Positions 8,482 through 16,547 are shown, numbered from the stretch's first letter. The stretch: DNA of 64,000 nucleotides from Euryarchaeota archaeon UBA130 (GCA_002505775.1 DAVY01000009.1:103807-167806); one strand, 5' to 3'. The notes: generated by a model from the sequence alone, not told the origin. Numbers and translations are program-made.

Positions 8482-9708
8482 TCAAACATCGCTGTCTGGG
8501 AACGATACTGAGCCACCAGATTTCTTGACAACCTTCCACTGCTCAGAAATTTCTACAGCTCTATCACTTTCTTCCCAAGAGTCCCTGCGAAGAGATTTTC
8601 TGAATGGCATTCTAGTGACCATCCTTCCATCGGCTAACTTTTTCCTCCTGAGCATTGCGAGTTTCGTTACAGGCCAAAGCATCTTTCTGAATATCCCAGG
8701 AGTGTATACCCATCGCATGAATTCGAGCCCATCCCCCTTCTTCCGCTGGTCTCTCATCCAATAACGGGCGACCATTTTGAATCCATTGTCCCCTATTCGA
8801 TTCATCAAGAATCTGTTGGTGGCGCTTATCTTGATTAGTGGCACTAGGTTTTTTCTGACCTCAGACTCATAATCGCCCTCACCTAGAATTGACTTAGCTG
8901 CCAGAACACCGCTGGTAATTGCATACCTCATCCCGAAACCCCACATGAAGTCTTGAAGCCCCCCTGCCTCGCCAACGTAGTATCTGCCGTCATGGAAATA
9001 TTTGTCAGGTAGAGAAAAATCACCCTTCCCGCCGACCCTTTTTATGGGCCTACGATTTAACTCATAGTGACTCTCATACCAAGCAATTGTCTCATTTAGA
9101 TATCTCCCACTCTTCTTCTGTTTTCTCCACAGGCAAGTGCAAATCAAGCCAATCCCATCGATAACGATCAAATATGAATAAGCACCCGGGGCAAGCTTGT
9201 CATTTAGTTGGAATGAAACATGGTTAGGATGGTCAGTGTGAAAGATCTCTCCAAATGCCACAGCGCTGGAATCCTTCGGACCAGCGGCTATAATCTGGCA
9301 TTCTTCCGGGTCCCTCTTTGATCCATAGTGAATAGTAGCTCCAGCCTCAATTGCCATTCTCTTGAATCCCTGGTCGATACAATGCTCATCCGTTCCCCTT
9401 TCCACTACTCTGAAGGCTACTCCATCCGTGATGGGTTGGGTAATCTCATCATCTGGATGGATCAAGTCGACCACGCTGAACGCGTCAGATTTGAATGAGT
9501 CAGGATCTAGGCCCCACTCTCTCATCTCATCGAAGAAATCTTTACTGCCAGTCCAATTTTCCAATCCTTGGAAATCGCCATCAAACCTTGCACCGCTATC
9601 GCTCCTAATTTCATGGACATGCACATCATAGCCATTTTTTGATAGAATAATTGCGGCCGATAGGCCTGACAGGCCAGCCCCGAGAATGTGTACCGGCTCA
9701 CTTTTCAC
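8482..9708 (-). CDS. FAD-dependent oxidoreductase, geranylgeranyl-reductase-like
   Basis: A 408-aa flavoprotein with the N-terminal dinucleotide motif ILGAGLSGLSAAIILSKNGYDVHVHE and a second FAD contact YYVGEAGGLQDFMWGFGMRYAITSG, the pattern of the geranylgeranyl reductase/halogenase branch of the PHBH-like family. In archaea such enzymes saturate isoprenoid lipid chains or oxidise aromatic or polyketide substrates. The C-terminal 100 residues are basic, which could mean peripheral membrane contact. It is the first gene of the minus-strand operon with the hydratase and BoxB-like oxygenase, so a role in the same pathway is possible but not shown. The divergent moaE gene begins 79 bp away. Confidence 0.8.
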   Translation of the reverse strand: MKSEPVHILGAGLSGLSAAIILSKNGYDVHVHEIRSDSGARFDGDFQGLENWTGSKDFFDEMREWGLDPDSFKSDAFSVVDLIHPDDEITQPITDGVAFRVVERGTDEHCIDQGFKRMAIEAGATIHYGSKRDPEECQIIAAGPKDSSAVAFGEIFHTDHPNHVSFQLNDKLAPGAYSYLIVIDGIGLICTCLWRKQKKSGRYLNETIAWYESHYELNRRPIKRVGGKGDFSLPDKYFHDGRYYVGEAGGLQDFMWGFGMRYAITSGVLAAKSILGEGDYESEVRKNLVPLIKISATNRFLMNRIGDNGFKMVARYWMRDQRKKGDGLEFMRWVYTPGIFRKMLWPVTKLAMLRRKKLADGRMVTRMPFRKSLRRDSWEESDRAVEISEQWKVVKKSGGSVSFPDSDV

Positions 9709-9787
9709 GAATATCCGACTGAAGTCATACGCTTCAACAGTTGGGTTCCATCCGGCGAATTCAAGTCTTATATGGTAATGCGGGTAT

Positions 9788-10207
9788 GTGTCAGTCCATG
9801 TTTCGGTGGAGCCGGAGATTCTTGACCCTGATTACCTGAAATCCAAATTAGACGTTGACGGGTGTGGAAGTATAGTGTCATTTGTTGGGATAACTAGGGG
9901 ATTAGAGGAAGGCTTAGAGGTCAAAAGACTGGAATTTGACTCTTGGGAGGAGAAGCTACCTGTGGTTCTCGAAAGTATCGCAATGGAGGCTCTAGACGAA
10001 TTTGGGATATGTTCGGTGGTAATTGCCCACCGAACCGGGACAGTCCTGCCAACAGAACCAATAGTGTGTATCCATGTTTCATCACCGCATAGATCCGAGG
10101 GATTCAGAGCATGTTCTAGAATAATTGATGAGCTGAAAATTCAAGCCCCCTTATGGAAGAAAGAAGTTAGATCCGATGGAGAATTTTGGAAGGATGGGCT
10201 AGGGTGA
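9788..10207 (+). CDS. moaE: Molybdopterin synthase large subunit MoaE
   Basis: A 139-aa protein with the MoaE core: FVGITRGLEEGLEVKRLEFD, EALDEFGICSVVIAHRTGTVLPTEPIV, and SSPHRSEGFRACSRIIDELKIQAPLWKKE. The final lysines in PLWKKE are the substrate- and sulfur-transfer residues of the family. MoaE with thiocarboxylated MoaD converts precursor Z to molybdopterin. A GTG at 9788 starts the protein (MSVHVSVEPEIL), immediately before the first beta strand; no upstream in-frame ATG exists. moaC follows 66 bp downstream. No MoaD, MoaA or molybdoenzyme gene is in the window, so those are elsewhere. Confidence 0.93.
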   Translation: MSVHVSVEPEILDPDYLKSKLDVDGCGSIVSFVGITRGLEEGLEVKRLEFDSWEEKLPVVLESIAMEALDEFGICSVVIAHRTGTVLPTEPIVCIHVSSPHRSEGFRACSRIIDELKIQAPLWKKEVRSDGEFWKDGLG

Positions 10208-10273
10208 AAACAGCTATTCTCAACCATTATCCACGTTACACACCAACTAATAGTAGGCCCTGCTTCGCGGACT

Positions 10274-10738
10274 ATGATGAATGGCCCAACCGAAGGTATC
10301 ACTGATATCAGCTTCAAAGAAGATGTATTTAGAGAAGCAACTGCAACCGGCTTTCTTAGACTATCTCAAAAGAGTCTACGAGTTGTCTCAGACGGGAGAT
10401 CAGTGAAGGGAGATGTTAGGGAGGCTTCAAACATAGCAGCTATTCTAGCAGTTAAAGAAACACCTAGAACTATTCCCCATTGCCATCCCATCCCAATAGA
10501 GGCTTGCTCAGTGCGATGGGACATTGAAGAATCTGGACTAAGATGCACTGTAACAGTTAGGACCCACTGGTCGACAGGGGTCGAAATGGAAGCCCTCTGT
10601 GGGGTGAGCGCCGCTCTCCTCTGTGCCTTTGATATGTTAAAATCAATAGAGAAAGATAACGAGGGACAGTATCACGATACGTCTATCGAAGGAATAAGGG
10701 TCATCGAGAAAAAGAAAGGCAACCGCACAGTTGAATGA
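10274..10738 (+). CDS. moaC: Cyclic pyranopterin monophosphate synthase MoaC
   Basis: A 154-aa protein that converts the MoaA product to cyclic pyranopterin monophosphate in molybdenum cofactor synthesis. Diagnostic motifs are TDISFKEDVFREATATGFLRL, KGDVREASNIAAILAVKETPRTIPHCHPIPI, and VEMEALCGVSAALLCAFDMLKS. The HCHPI and GVEMEAL segments hold the conserved catalytic and substrate residues. Length fits the family. It lies between moaE and the FBPase gene in one direction; its stop at 10736-10738 falls 22 bp before the likely FBPase start. Confidence 0.95.
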   Translation: MMNGPTEGITDISFKEDVFREATATGFLRLSQKSLRVVSDGRSVKGDVREASNIAAILAVKETPRTIPHCHPIPIEACSVRWDIEESGLRCTVTVRTHWSTGVEMEALCGVSAALLCAFDMLKSIEKDNEGQYHDTSIEGIRVIEKKKGNRTVE

Positions 10739-10760
10739 CTACCTTCTCCTCGGGATTAGC

Positions 10761-11714
10761 ATGGTGACAGCAGACTTCGTCGATTTTTTCTTGGAGGCCA
10801 CAGAAGCCGCGGCTGTGGCCGCATCCCCCTGGAGGGGGAAAGGAGATGGCAAAGCGGCTGATGGAGCAGCAGTTGAAGCCATGAGAGCGGTTTTCGACAA
10901 AGTCCCATTTGATGGCAGAGTTGCTATAGGAGAAGGAGAGAGAGACAATGCTCCAATGTTATGGATTGGGGAGCCACTAGGTTCCATGCAAGGTCATCCA
11001 AATGCATCAAGAATAGATATCGCAGTAGATCCGTTGGAGTGCACAAATCATGTCGCAAAGGACCTCCCTAATGCCATGGCGGTTCTGGCAGCGGCTCCTC
11101 GCGGTTCCCTATTACATGCCCCCGATTGCTACATGAACAAAATTGCGGGCTCAAGTGATCTAGTTGGCCAGATTAACCTGGATGAGGAAACCTCGTACAA
11201 CCTCGAATCAGCCTGCATGGCTCTAGGGAAAAATCCTTCAGAACTCAACGTAGTGGTGATGGAAAGGCCTAGGCACAAAACACTAATCCGAGAGATTAGC
11301 CAATTCGGGGCAAACGTGATCCTGATAGGTGACGGCGATGTTTCCGCCGCACTCAATGCTGCAGACCCAGAGTCCGAAATTGATATGCTGATGGGAATCG
11401 GTGCAGCTCCCGAGGGAGTTATTACGGCTACTGCATTGAGGGGATTGGGAGGGGCTTTTCAAGGAAGACTCGTATTCAAAAATGAAGGCCATAGAGAAAG
11501 AGCCGAAAGAATGATCGATGATGACATTGAGAAGCTCTGGGAAAGAGACGAACTTTGTTCATCAGATGACTCCGTATTCATTGGATCAGGTGTGTGCGAA
11601 GGAAGGACAAAGGGAGTTAAAATCAATGGTGATGGAACCGCTTCAGTTCATTCAGAAATAATAGATGTCGCCTCAGGTGAGCACAAATTTGTTTCGCGCA
11701 CGAGAGAATTTTAG
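10761..11714 (+). CDS. glpX: Class II fructose-1,6-bisphosphatase (GlpX family)
   Basis: A 317-aa enzyme hydrolysing fructose-1,6-bisphosphate to fructose-6-phosphate in gluconeogenesis. It shows the GlpX signatures AAAVAASPWRGKGDGKAADGAAVEAMR, RVAIGEGERDNAPML (metal-binding acids), IDIAVDPLECTNHVAKDLPNAMAVLA and DVSAALNA. I place the start at ATG 10761 (MVTADFVDFFLEA); a TTG at 10731 would add ten residues and overlap moaC by 8 bp. Archaea more often use the bifunctional FBP aldolase/phosphatase, so the pairing of this bacterial-type FBPase with the class I aldolase 62 bp downstream is a coherent replacement set. Confidence 0.93.
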   Translation: MVTADFVDFFLEATEAAAVAASPWRGKGDGKAADGAAVEAMRAVFDKVPFDGRVAIGEGERDNAPMLWIGEPLGSMQGHPNASRIDIAVDPLECTNHVAKDLPNAMAVLAAAPRGSLLHAPDCYMNKIAGSSDLVGQINLDEETSYNLESACMALGKNPSELNVVVMERPRHKTLIREISQFGANVILIGDGDVSAALNAADPESEIDMLMGIGAAPEGVITATALRGLGGAFQGRLVFKNEGHRERAERMIDDDIEKLWERDELCSSDDSVFIGSGVCEGRTKGVKINGDGTASVHSEIIDVASGEHKFVSRTREF

Positions 11715-11776
11715 GATTCTAAGCCGAACCATGCAACGATGGATTCATTTCATACCGCTCCCTCGTAATATCGGTA

Positions 11777-12793
11777 ATGGTCATGGATGTGGAACTTTTA
11801 GAGAGGACAGCAGCAGAATTAGTAGCTTCGGGAAAGGGGGTCCTTGCTGCGGATGAGAGCAATGGAACTATGTCCAATAGACTGGCAGCCGTGGGCGTCG
11901 AACCATCTGCAGAAACTCGTCGTTCATACCGGTCAAACATATTTGCAACTCCCGGATATGAATCTGCAATTAGTGGGGTTATATTGTTCGACGAGACTAT
12001 TCGCCAGAATATGGACGATGGGACCCCGATCCCCCAATACCTAGCTAGTAGGGGAATTTATCCTGGAATCAAAGTTGACACAGGCGCAAAGGAATTGGCA
12101 AACCATCCCGGTGAGAAAATAACTGAAGGACTAGACGGCCTAAGGGAGCGGTGTGCAGAATATTTCCAGATGGGCGCGCGCTTCGCAAAGTGGCGTGCCG
12201 TGATTCGTATAGGGAAAGGAATGCCATCACTGGCATGCCTGTCCACAAATTCCCATGCACTTGCAAGGTATGCTTCGATATGTCAAGAACAGGGGTTAGT
12301 GCCTATAATCGAACCGGAAGTTTTGATGGATGGCGACCATGACGCCCAGAGTTGCTATGATGTGACAGCGTCTGTATTGAAGATGACTTGGGATGAATGC
12401 AAGAAGCAGGGAGTTCACCTCAAAGGTGTCCTCCTCAAACCAAATATGATTCTTCCAGGAAATTCATGTTCCGATCGAGGAAGCAGGAAAAAGGTCGCTA
12501 AGATGACAGTTGACTGTTTGACTGAAAATGTCCCCAGCGAGGTTCCCGGAATTGTGTTCTTATCAGGGGGGCAATCAGATGAAGATGCCACAGCGCATCT
12601 CAATCTAATGAATGCTATGGATATAGACCATCCATGGGAGCTATCTTATTCCTATGGGAGGGCACTTTTAGCCCACGCATTGCAGACATGGGCCCGAGGA
12701 TCTAGTGAGGGTAGCCAAGATGCATTCAGACACAGAGCGGAGATGAACAGTCTGGCGAGAACAGGGGACTGGAGAGAGGAATTAGAAAGCTAG
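11777..12793 (+). CDS. Class I fructose-bisphosphate aldolase
   Basis: A 338-aa Schiff-base aldolase of the classical (eukaryote/bacterial) class I type, not the archaeal DhnA type. It starts MVMDVELLERTAAELVASGKGVLAADESNGT; the ADESNGT phosphate/active-site loop is diagnostic. The Schiff-base lysine lies in GVLLKPNMILPG, and KWRAVIRIG and IIEPEVLMDG supply other active-site residues. It interconverts FBP with DHAP and glyceraldehyde-3-phosphate. It follows the FBPase gene on the same strand, giving two adjacent steps of gluconeogenesis. The C-terminus (TGDWREELES) lacks the usual Tyr end of muscle aldolase. Its end overlaps the end of the convergent 83-aa gene by 4 bp. Confidence 0.94.
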   Translation: MVMDVELLERTAAELVASGKGVLAADESNGTMSNRLAAVGVEPSAETRRSYRSNIFATPGYESAISGVILFDETIRQNMDDGTPIPQYLASRGIYPGIKVDTGAKELANHPGEKITEGLDGLRERCAEYFQMGARFAKWRAVIRIGKGMPSLACLSTNSHALARYASICQEQGLVPIIEPEVLMDGDHDAQSCYDVTASVLKMTWDECKKQGVHLKGVLLKPNMILPGNSCSDRGSRKKVAKMTVDCLTENVPSEVPGIVFLSGGQSDEDATAHLNLMNAMDIDHPWELSYSYGRALLAHALQTWARGSSEGSQDAFRHRAEMNSLARTGDWREELES

Positions 12794-13041
12794 TTATCTT
12801 CAAGCACGCCTGGTCTTAGTTGCCAAACGCATATCTCATATCGTCCAGAGAGAGCACCTCCTCTCTTCGTTGTTGAAACCTTCATTATGTCCTTGTCTTT
12901 TGAGAGTACGTTTCCGAGTTGTTGAGGAGTAGTCCCGTGTCTCATGGTGGTATTGACGTGCTCAAGGATTTCGGTGGTATTTGCCTCGCCTCTTGAATGT
13001 AGAAATTTCTTGATTTTTTGCCTTAGTCTTGTAGTTCTCAT
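12790..13041 (-). CDS. Small winged-helix-like protein, paralogue 1
   Basis: An 83-aa basic protein (LRQKIKKFLHSRGEANTTEILEHVN, then GTTPQQLGNVLSKDKDIMKVST, then GGALSGRYEICVW). The pattern of helix, helix-turn-helix and beta wing fits a small DNA-binding winged helix. It shares spacing and motif order with the 89-aa protein encoded just upstream (both have an ILEHVN/IVSWLEA helix, a VLSKDKDI/LLESDETI segment and a final G-x-Y/Y-P...W strand), so the two are tandem duplicates. Two base pairs separate them. No family name is recognised; a regulator or nucleoid role is inference. Confidence 0.72.
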   Translation of the reverse strand: MRTTRLRQKIKKFLHSRGEANTTEILEHVNTTMRHGTTPQQLGNVLSKDKDIMKVSTTKRGGALSGRYEICVWQLRPGVLEDN

Positions 13042-13043
13042 AT

Positions 13044-13313
13044 TTACTCCTCCTTCATGGACAATCCCCGCTCATGATGAGCCACCCACTCGTCGGTAGC
13101 CCATTCCGACAGGGGGTATTCACGACCTGCTATGCCGCTTCTTCTCATGGTGCCTATTCTGATTATAGTCTCATCCGATTCAAGCAGTCCTGAAATATCG
13201 GTCTTGGAAGTCTGGATCTCTTTTTGCGCTTCTAGCCAGGAAACTATTTCTGCTGTATTTCTTGGCTTGCTGGCTACGAATTTCCTGATCAATTTTCGGA
13301 TATTTTCCGACAT
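13044..13313 (-). CDS. Small winged-helix-like protein, paralogue 2
   Basis: An 89-aa protein (MSENIRKLIRKFVASKPRNTAEIVSWLEA, then SGLLESDETIIRIGTMRRSGIAGREYPLSEW) with the same helix / HTH / wing order as its downstream neighbour but low identity. The segment TMRRSGIAGREYP looks like a wing with basic residues. It is the first gene of a two-gene minus-strand unit that diverges from the 871-aa winged-helix protein, across a 261-bp AT-rich spacer with a TAACTAA dyad. The shared spacer and shared fold class suggest the three genes form one regulatory locus. Confidence 0.72.
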   Translation of the reverse strand: MSENIRKLIRKFVASKPRNTAEIVSWLEAQKEIQTSKTDISGLLESDETIIRIGTMRRSGIAGREYPLSEWATDEWVAHHERGLSMKEE

Positions 13314-13574
13314 TATCTATCTCTCCATCTCGTGTCTGCAGGTCCCCGTCTCTTACCCGATATGCACAGGATGGCAGGCACTGATATAACCGTTCTGTAG
13401 GATTTAACTAACTTTAGTTACTTAACATCACACAAATAGCCCCAATTTTTGCTACAGAATTAAGTGTCGAAATGAAACCACGTACTTCTCCAATAGAAAT
13501 GTGTAATTATATGTAACTAAATAGATTAATTTAATACAAATATCTTATGTGGATTAATTAAGTGGTGGTAATTC
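13314..13574. promoter_or_regulatory. Divergent AT-rich promoter region with TAACTAA dyad
   Basis: A 261-bp non-coding spacer between the small winged-helix pair (minus) and the 871-aa gene (plus). From about 13395 it becomes very AT-rich. It contains a perfect inverted repeat TAACTAA-CT-TTAGTTA at 13405-13420 and a further TAACTAA at 13514-13520. A TATA-like stretch (TTAATTTAATAC, about 13526-13536) stands some 40 bp before the plus-strand start, and a GGTGGT Shine-Dalgarno at 13564-13569 supports the ATG at 13575. The repeated heptamer looks like an operator for one of the flanking winged-helix proteins; this is inference. Confidence 0.55.
13405..13420. repeat. Perfect 7-bp inverted repeat, candidate operator
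   Basis: TAACTAA and TTAGTTA are exact reverse complements separated by CT. A third copy of TAACTAA lies at 13514-13520, about 108 bp downstream. The spacing and the location between divergent DNA-binding-protein genes suit an operator, but the region is AT-rich, so chance is not excluded. Confidence 0.5.
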
Positions 13575-16190
13575 ATGCCGGATGTTGACAATAATCTGAA
13601 TATTCAGTATCCTCCATCGCGTCCAATCAAGATTAGAAGTAGGAACAAGAGAAGGATCCTAAGATACCTAGCAGAGAGGAGCTCAACAGTCAGTGAAGTA
13701 GCCATCGCAACTGGAATCAGGGTCCCTCATGCATCAGCAGAGATTAGGAGGTTGAGAAATGATACACTGCTAGACAGTGACATGCCCTCAGGAAGCAGAG
13801 GTGGGAGACTGCATCTGACAGAAAATGGCTGGGGAGTATTGAAATCAGACGAACTCGCAATGGCGTCAGAAGCGAAAACGATCTCTATGGAAGAGAGGGG
13901 ATATTGCATACTTTTTCGAGATGGACCTAATCTTCTCCTGGGATTAACCGGATCGCCAGACTCACCATTGTTGCCCATTCCCGACAGGCCCCCGGAGAAA
14001 CTCGGAGGTGAAGAATTCTCCAGTGGAACTAAGGGGGTTCCATGGAGTTGGGCTGTGTTCACAGAGAGGTCTCCAAGATGGGTAGATCTTTCTACTAATG
14101 AATTCAAATCAGCACCACCGGTGTATGATAGGGAGAAAATCGAGACTTTCTCTGAAAGTAAATCCATTATTGGGATAATTAGAGCGAGACTTCTGGATGA
14201 GGAAAGGCCGATAGCGATCGCACCGGGCGAATGGTTTTCCGCGCCAGATCACAGACCAAAACCCCCACTTCCAGAAGAATCCATGCACAGAGGTAATTGG
14301 ACTCTCGCAAAATGTCATGAAATGTCACCAGATATCAGGCCATCGTCGACTATTGTGGCAGTTGTGTCGGAAAAGCTACCCAGAACCATGCTTTTGAAAG
14401 CTGCAAAGAGCGGATCTTTGATCATCGCCGACTTAACCGGATTTGAATCAAACAGTGATAAACTCCCTTTAGAATCTCTCGATCATTGGATTTCAATAGC
14501 TCATCCTAGACTATCTGAGGCAGAGAGAAATAGAAGATGCCAAGCTCTGAAGGATAGAATATCCGGGACCAGAAGGGCGAGAACCGAAGACTCCACATGG
14601 AGGAGATTTAGACAGGATTGGGGAAACTCTGAATTCTCATCATCCTCAAATCATCCGAGACTACTGGATACGAGAAGTTTAGGGAAAGCAGCTTCAGAAT
14701 CACTCACTAGATGGGCTCTATCTAATGATGAAAACCCTCCATTGGTAATTGACGTACCAGACAACATTTCAAACGATTTAGCGAATTCTATTTCTTCAAA
14801 TCCAAATGTTAGAATGGTACTGACAAAGAGAAATTTGGAGCCGTTCTCAGGGATGGACAGTGTACGGATTGATCATCTCAGGCCTCTCCCATGGATGGTA
14901 CTTTCAACTAAAGGGGGCAGGGAGGTGCCAATCAGAATTGTTGATCCAATCCTCCATTCTCCTGACACACATCAGATACCACTATCGAAGGAAAAAGATA
15001 GCCATATTACCAATGAGCTAAAGGCTCTGGCAAGCTCAATTGATGACAAAGAGTATCAATCAATGGTGAGGTCCGCAATCTCTCAATATCCTGAGGGAAA
15101 TGAAGATTGGGCCAACAGGATGGAAGCGAGATATCCAGTAGCAGCCTGGATAGCGTCACCTCCCCGTTCCAGATGGCCAAGGTGGCAGAGGCTAAGCTCT
15201 AGGTTAAATCCAGAATGGCTAATAATCCTTGATTTTGATCACCTTCCTTTGGAGGGTCTTTCTGAGGTAGCGGATGTTGCACCACAGTCAGTATTGGAGG
15301 TTTTTTCAGTGGAGTTCACACGTCTGCTAAGAACAGATCAAAATACCGCACTCAAATCTAGACCCACTATAGATCCTAGAAATGCTACTCGTGGGTCATC
15401 ATGGGTTGCATCCCAGTTATTGGCAAACTCTGCTTGGCTTCCTGAGTCATTTCATGATGATCTGATTGAATGGTCCTTGGGAGTGTGGCTTGCCCATCCT
15501 CCAATCAAATCAATAAACACTATACAGGGACTTGTGTGGCTCTTCTCTTCTAGTGAGAGAGTTTCAGAGGATAAAGAGATTTCAATATTGAAAAAGATAC
15601 TTTCCAAAGCCTCACAGTTGCCTCTTGACCACGATATGAGGTCTTGGGCCATTCTAGATAGGGTAACTCCGAAAAATATAGATCCTTCATTTGAAGAAAT
15701 AAAGCTAATTCTAACCAATTTACCCCTAGAGTGGTGGGCGCATATCTCCTCGGATTTACTGGAGGCAATGTTACAAGATGACAAAGCTTTCACATGGCTT
15801 GTAAGTAAGAGTATATCATGGCCGGCAGCCGTTCTCAGACCTGTGGGGTTTGAAAGTAAATTCCCTTTTCATCGTTCGTTAAACTACGAGGGATGTAGTT
15901 CCAAAATCAGGGGATTACTATCTAGAAGGATAAGAGGTAAGGAAGATTTTTCATCAGAGGCCGAACCACTTTTTGATTTACTGGAGGCACTCGATGCACT
16001 TAATGAGAACAGGCCTCCAAAAATGGGGAATACTCATTCATTGGTAGGATGGTTAGCACAGCCCGCTGAGAGATGGCCAGAATTCAGTGTCAAAGAAATC
16101 TCAGAAGGGGATACCTATGTTATGGAAAGTCTGTTGCTAAAAAGAACCGGTTTCCATCAAGATCTGATTTCAAAAGGTACTTTTGACTAG
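13575..16190 (+). CDS. Large winged-helix N-terminal protein of unknown function (871 aa)
   Basis: An 871-aa soluble protein. Residues about 15-90 form a MarR/ArsR-like winged helix: RNKRRILRYLAERSSTVSEVAIATGIRVPHASAEIRRLRND followed by a wing SRGGRLHLTENGWGVL. The remaining 780 residues match nothing I recognise. They show no membrane segments, no P-loop, no nuclease motif and no zinc ribbon, but are rich in Trp and have repeated helical stretches in the C-terminal half (LLANSAWLPESFHDDLIEWSLGVW and similar), which may be a solenoid-like region. The start is set by a GGTGGT Shine-Dalgarno at 13564-13569. It diverges from two small winged-helix genes and precedes the structured RNA. Function unknown; a regulator is a weak inference from the HTH alone. 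Confidence 0.85.
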   Translation: MPDVDNNLNIQYPPSRPIKIRSRNKRRILRYLAERSSTVSEVAIATGIRVPHASAEIRRLRNDTLLDSDMPSGSRGGRLHLTENGWGVLKSDELAMASEAKTISMEERGYCILFRDGPNLLLGLTGSPDSPLLPIPDRPPEKLGGEEFSSGTKGVPWSWAVFTERSPRWVDLSTNEFKSAPPVYDREKIETFSESKSIIGIIRARLLDEERPIAIAPGEWFSAPDHRPKPPLPEESMHRGNWTLAKCHEMSPDIRPSSTIVAVVSEKLPRTMLLKAAKSGSLIIADLTGFESNSDKLPLESLDHWISIAHPRLSEAERNRRCQALKDRISGTRRARTEDSTWRRFRQDWGNSEFSSSSNHPRLLDTRSLGKAASESLTRWALSNDENPPLVIDVPDNISNDLANSISSNPNVRMVLTKRNLEPFSGMDSVRIDHLRPLPWMVLSTKGGREVPIRIVDPILHSPDTHQIPLSKEKDSHITNELKALASSIDDKEYQSMVRSAISQYPEGNEDWANRMEARYPVAAWIASPPRSRWPRWQRLSSRLNPEWLIILDFDHLPLEGLSEVADVAPQSVLEVFSVEFTRLLRTDQNTALKSRPTIDPRNATRGSSWVASQLLANSAWLPESFHDDLIEWSLGVWLAHPPIKSINTIQGLVWLFSSSERVSEDKEISILKKILSKASQLPLDHDMRSWAILDRVTPKNIDPSFEEIKLILTNLPLEWWAHISSDLLEAMLQDDKAFTWLVSKSISWPAAVLRPVGFESKFPFHRSLNYEGCSSKIRGLLSRRIRGKEDFSSEAEPLFDLLEALDALNENRPPKMGNTHSLVGWLAQPAERWPEFSVKEISEGDTYVMESLLLKRTGFHQDLISKGTFD

Positions 16191-16198
16191 CCAAAATG

Positions 16199-16515
16199 GA
16201 CCGAGGGGTTCATTTCCCATCAGGTGTGCCCGGGACTGCCCAGCGGCAACACCCTGTTGACAAAACCCCCTCGCCGGAGGTTGAGAATGAAACATGGTAC
16301 CACGTATGGGTAGCCATCTGTCGAAGACCAGTAGGATCATCATCGATGAAATGAATACTGGCGCAAATCAGGTGGCCGGACCATGTTAGGTCCCCTGAGG
16401 ACCCGTAGGGGATGAATCAAGGGACTACCCCATGGTCCGACAGACGTCCCGGGGTGGGTCAGGCGCTCGAGCCAAGCTGTGAAGGTCGCCGTTACGCCCC
16501 GGGGCACACATTTTT
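16199..16515 (+). ncRNA. Structured non-coding RNA, family not recognised
   Basis: The 357 bp between the 871-aa gene and coaD have no credible coding frame but fold strongly. GTGTGCCC (16224-16231) pairs with GGGCACAC (16502-16509), closing a roughly 286-nt domain, and a TTTTT run (16511-16515) follows as an archaeal-type terminator, which fixes the plus strand. Inside are TGCC/GGCA (16237-16248), CAACA/TGTTG (16247-16259), ATGGTACC/GGTA-G-CCAT (16294-16316), CCAGTA/TACTGG (16328-16361), a nine-pair CGGACCATG/CATGGTCCG helix (16377-16439), and GGGGTG/CGCCCC (16451-16500). CGAGGGGTT (16202-16210) can pair with AACCCCCTCG (16264-16273) across the closing strand, a possible pseudoknot. I do not see the RNase P core (AGGAAAGTC) or the SRP helix 8 signature (GGAA loop with AGCA). 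Confidence 0.7.
16511..16515 (+). terminator. Oligo-T terminator of the structured RNA
   Basis: Five consecutive T residues start two bases after the 3' end of the closing stem (16502-16509). Archaeal RNA polymerase terminates at oligo-T runs, and none follows the element on the minus strand, which supports plus-strand transcription ending here, about 33 bp before the coaD start. Confidence 0.55.
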
Positions 16516-16547
16516 CCAAAGCCCTCAATACTTCTCACTTCTACAGA

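Noticed and set aside
16199..16515. Assignment of the structured RNA to SRP RNA or RNase P RNA
   Set aside because: Size is suitable, but I cannot find the SRP helix 8 AGCA/GGAA signature or the RNase P AGGAAAGTC core on either strand. Left as unassigned.
16479..16547. Upstream extension of the coaD fusion
   Set aside because: It would translate the 3' arm of the structured RNA and its terminator; the nucleotidyl-transferase fold begins right after ATG 16548.
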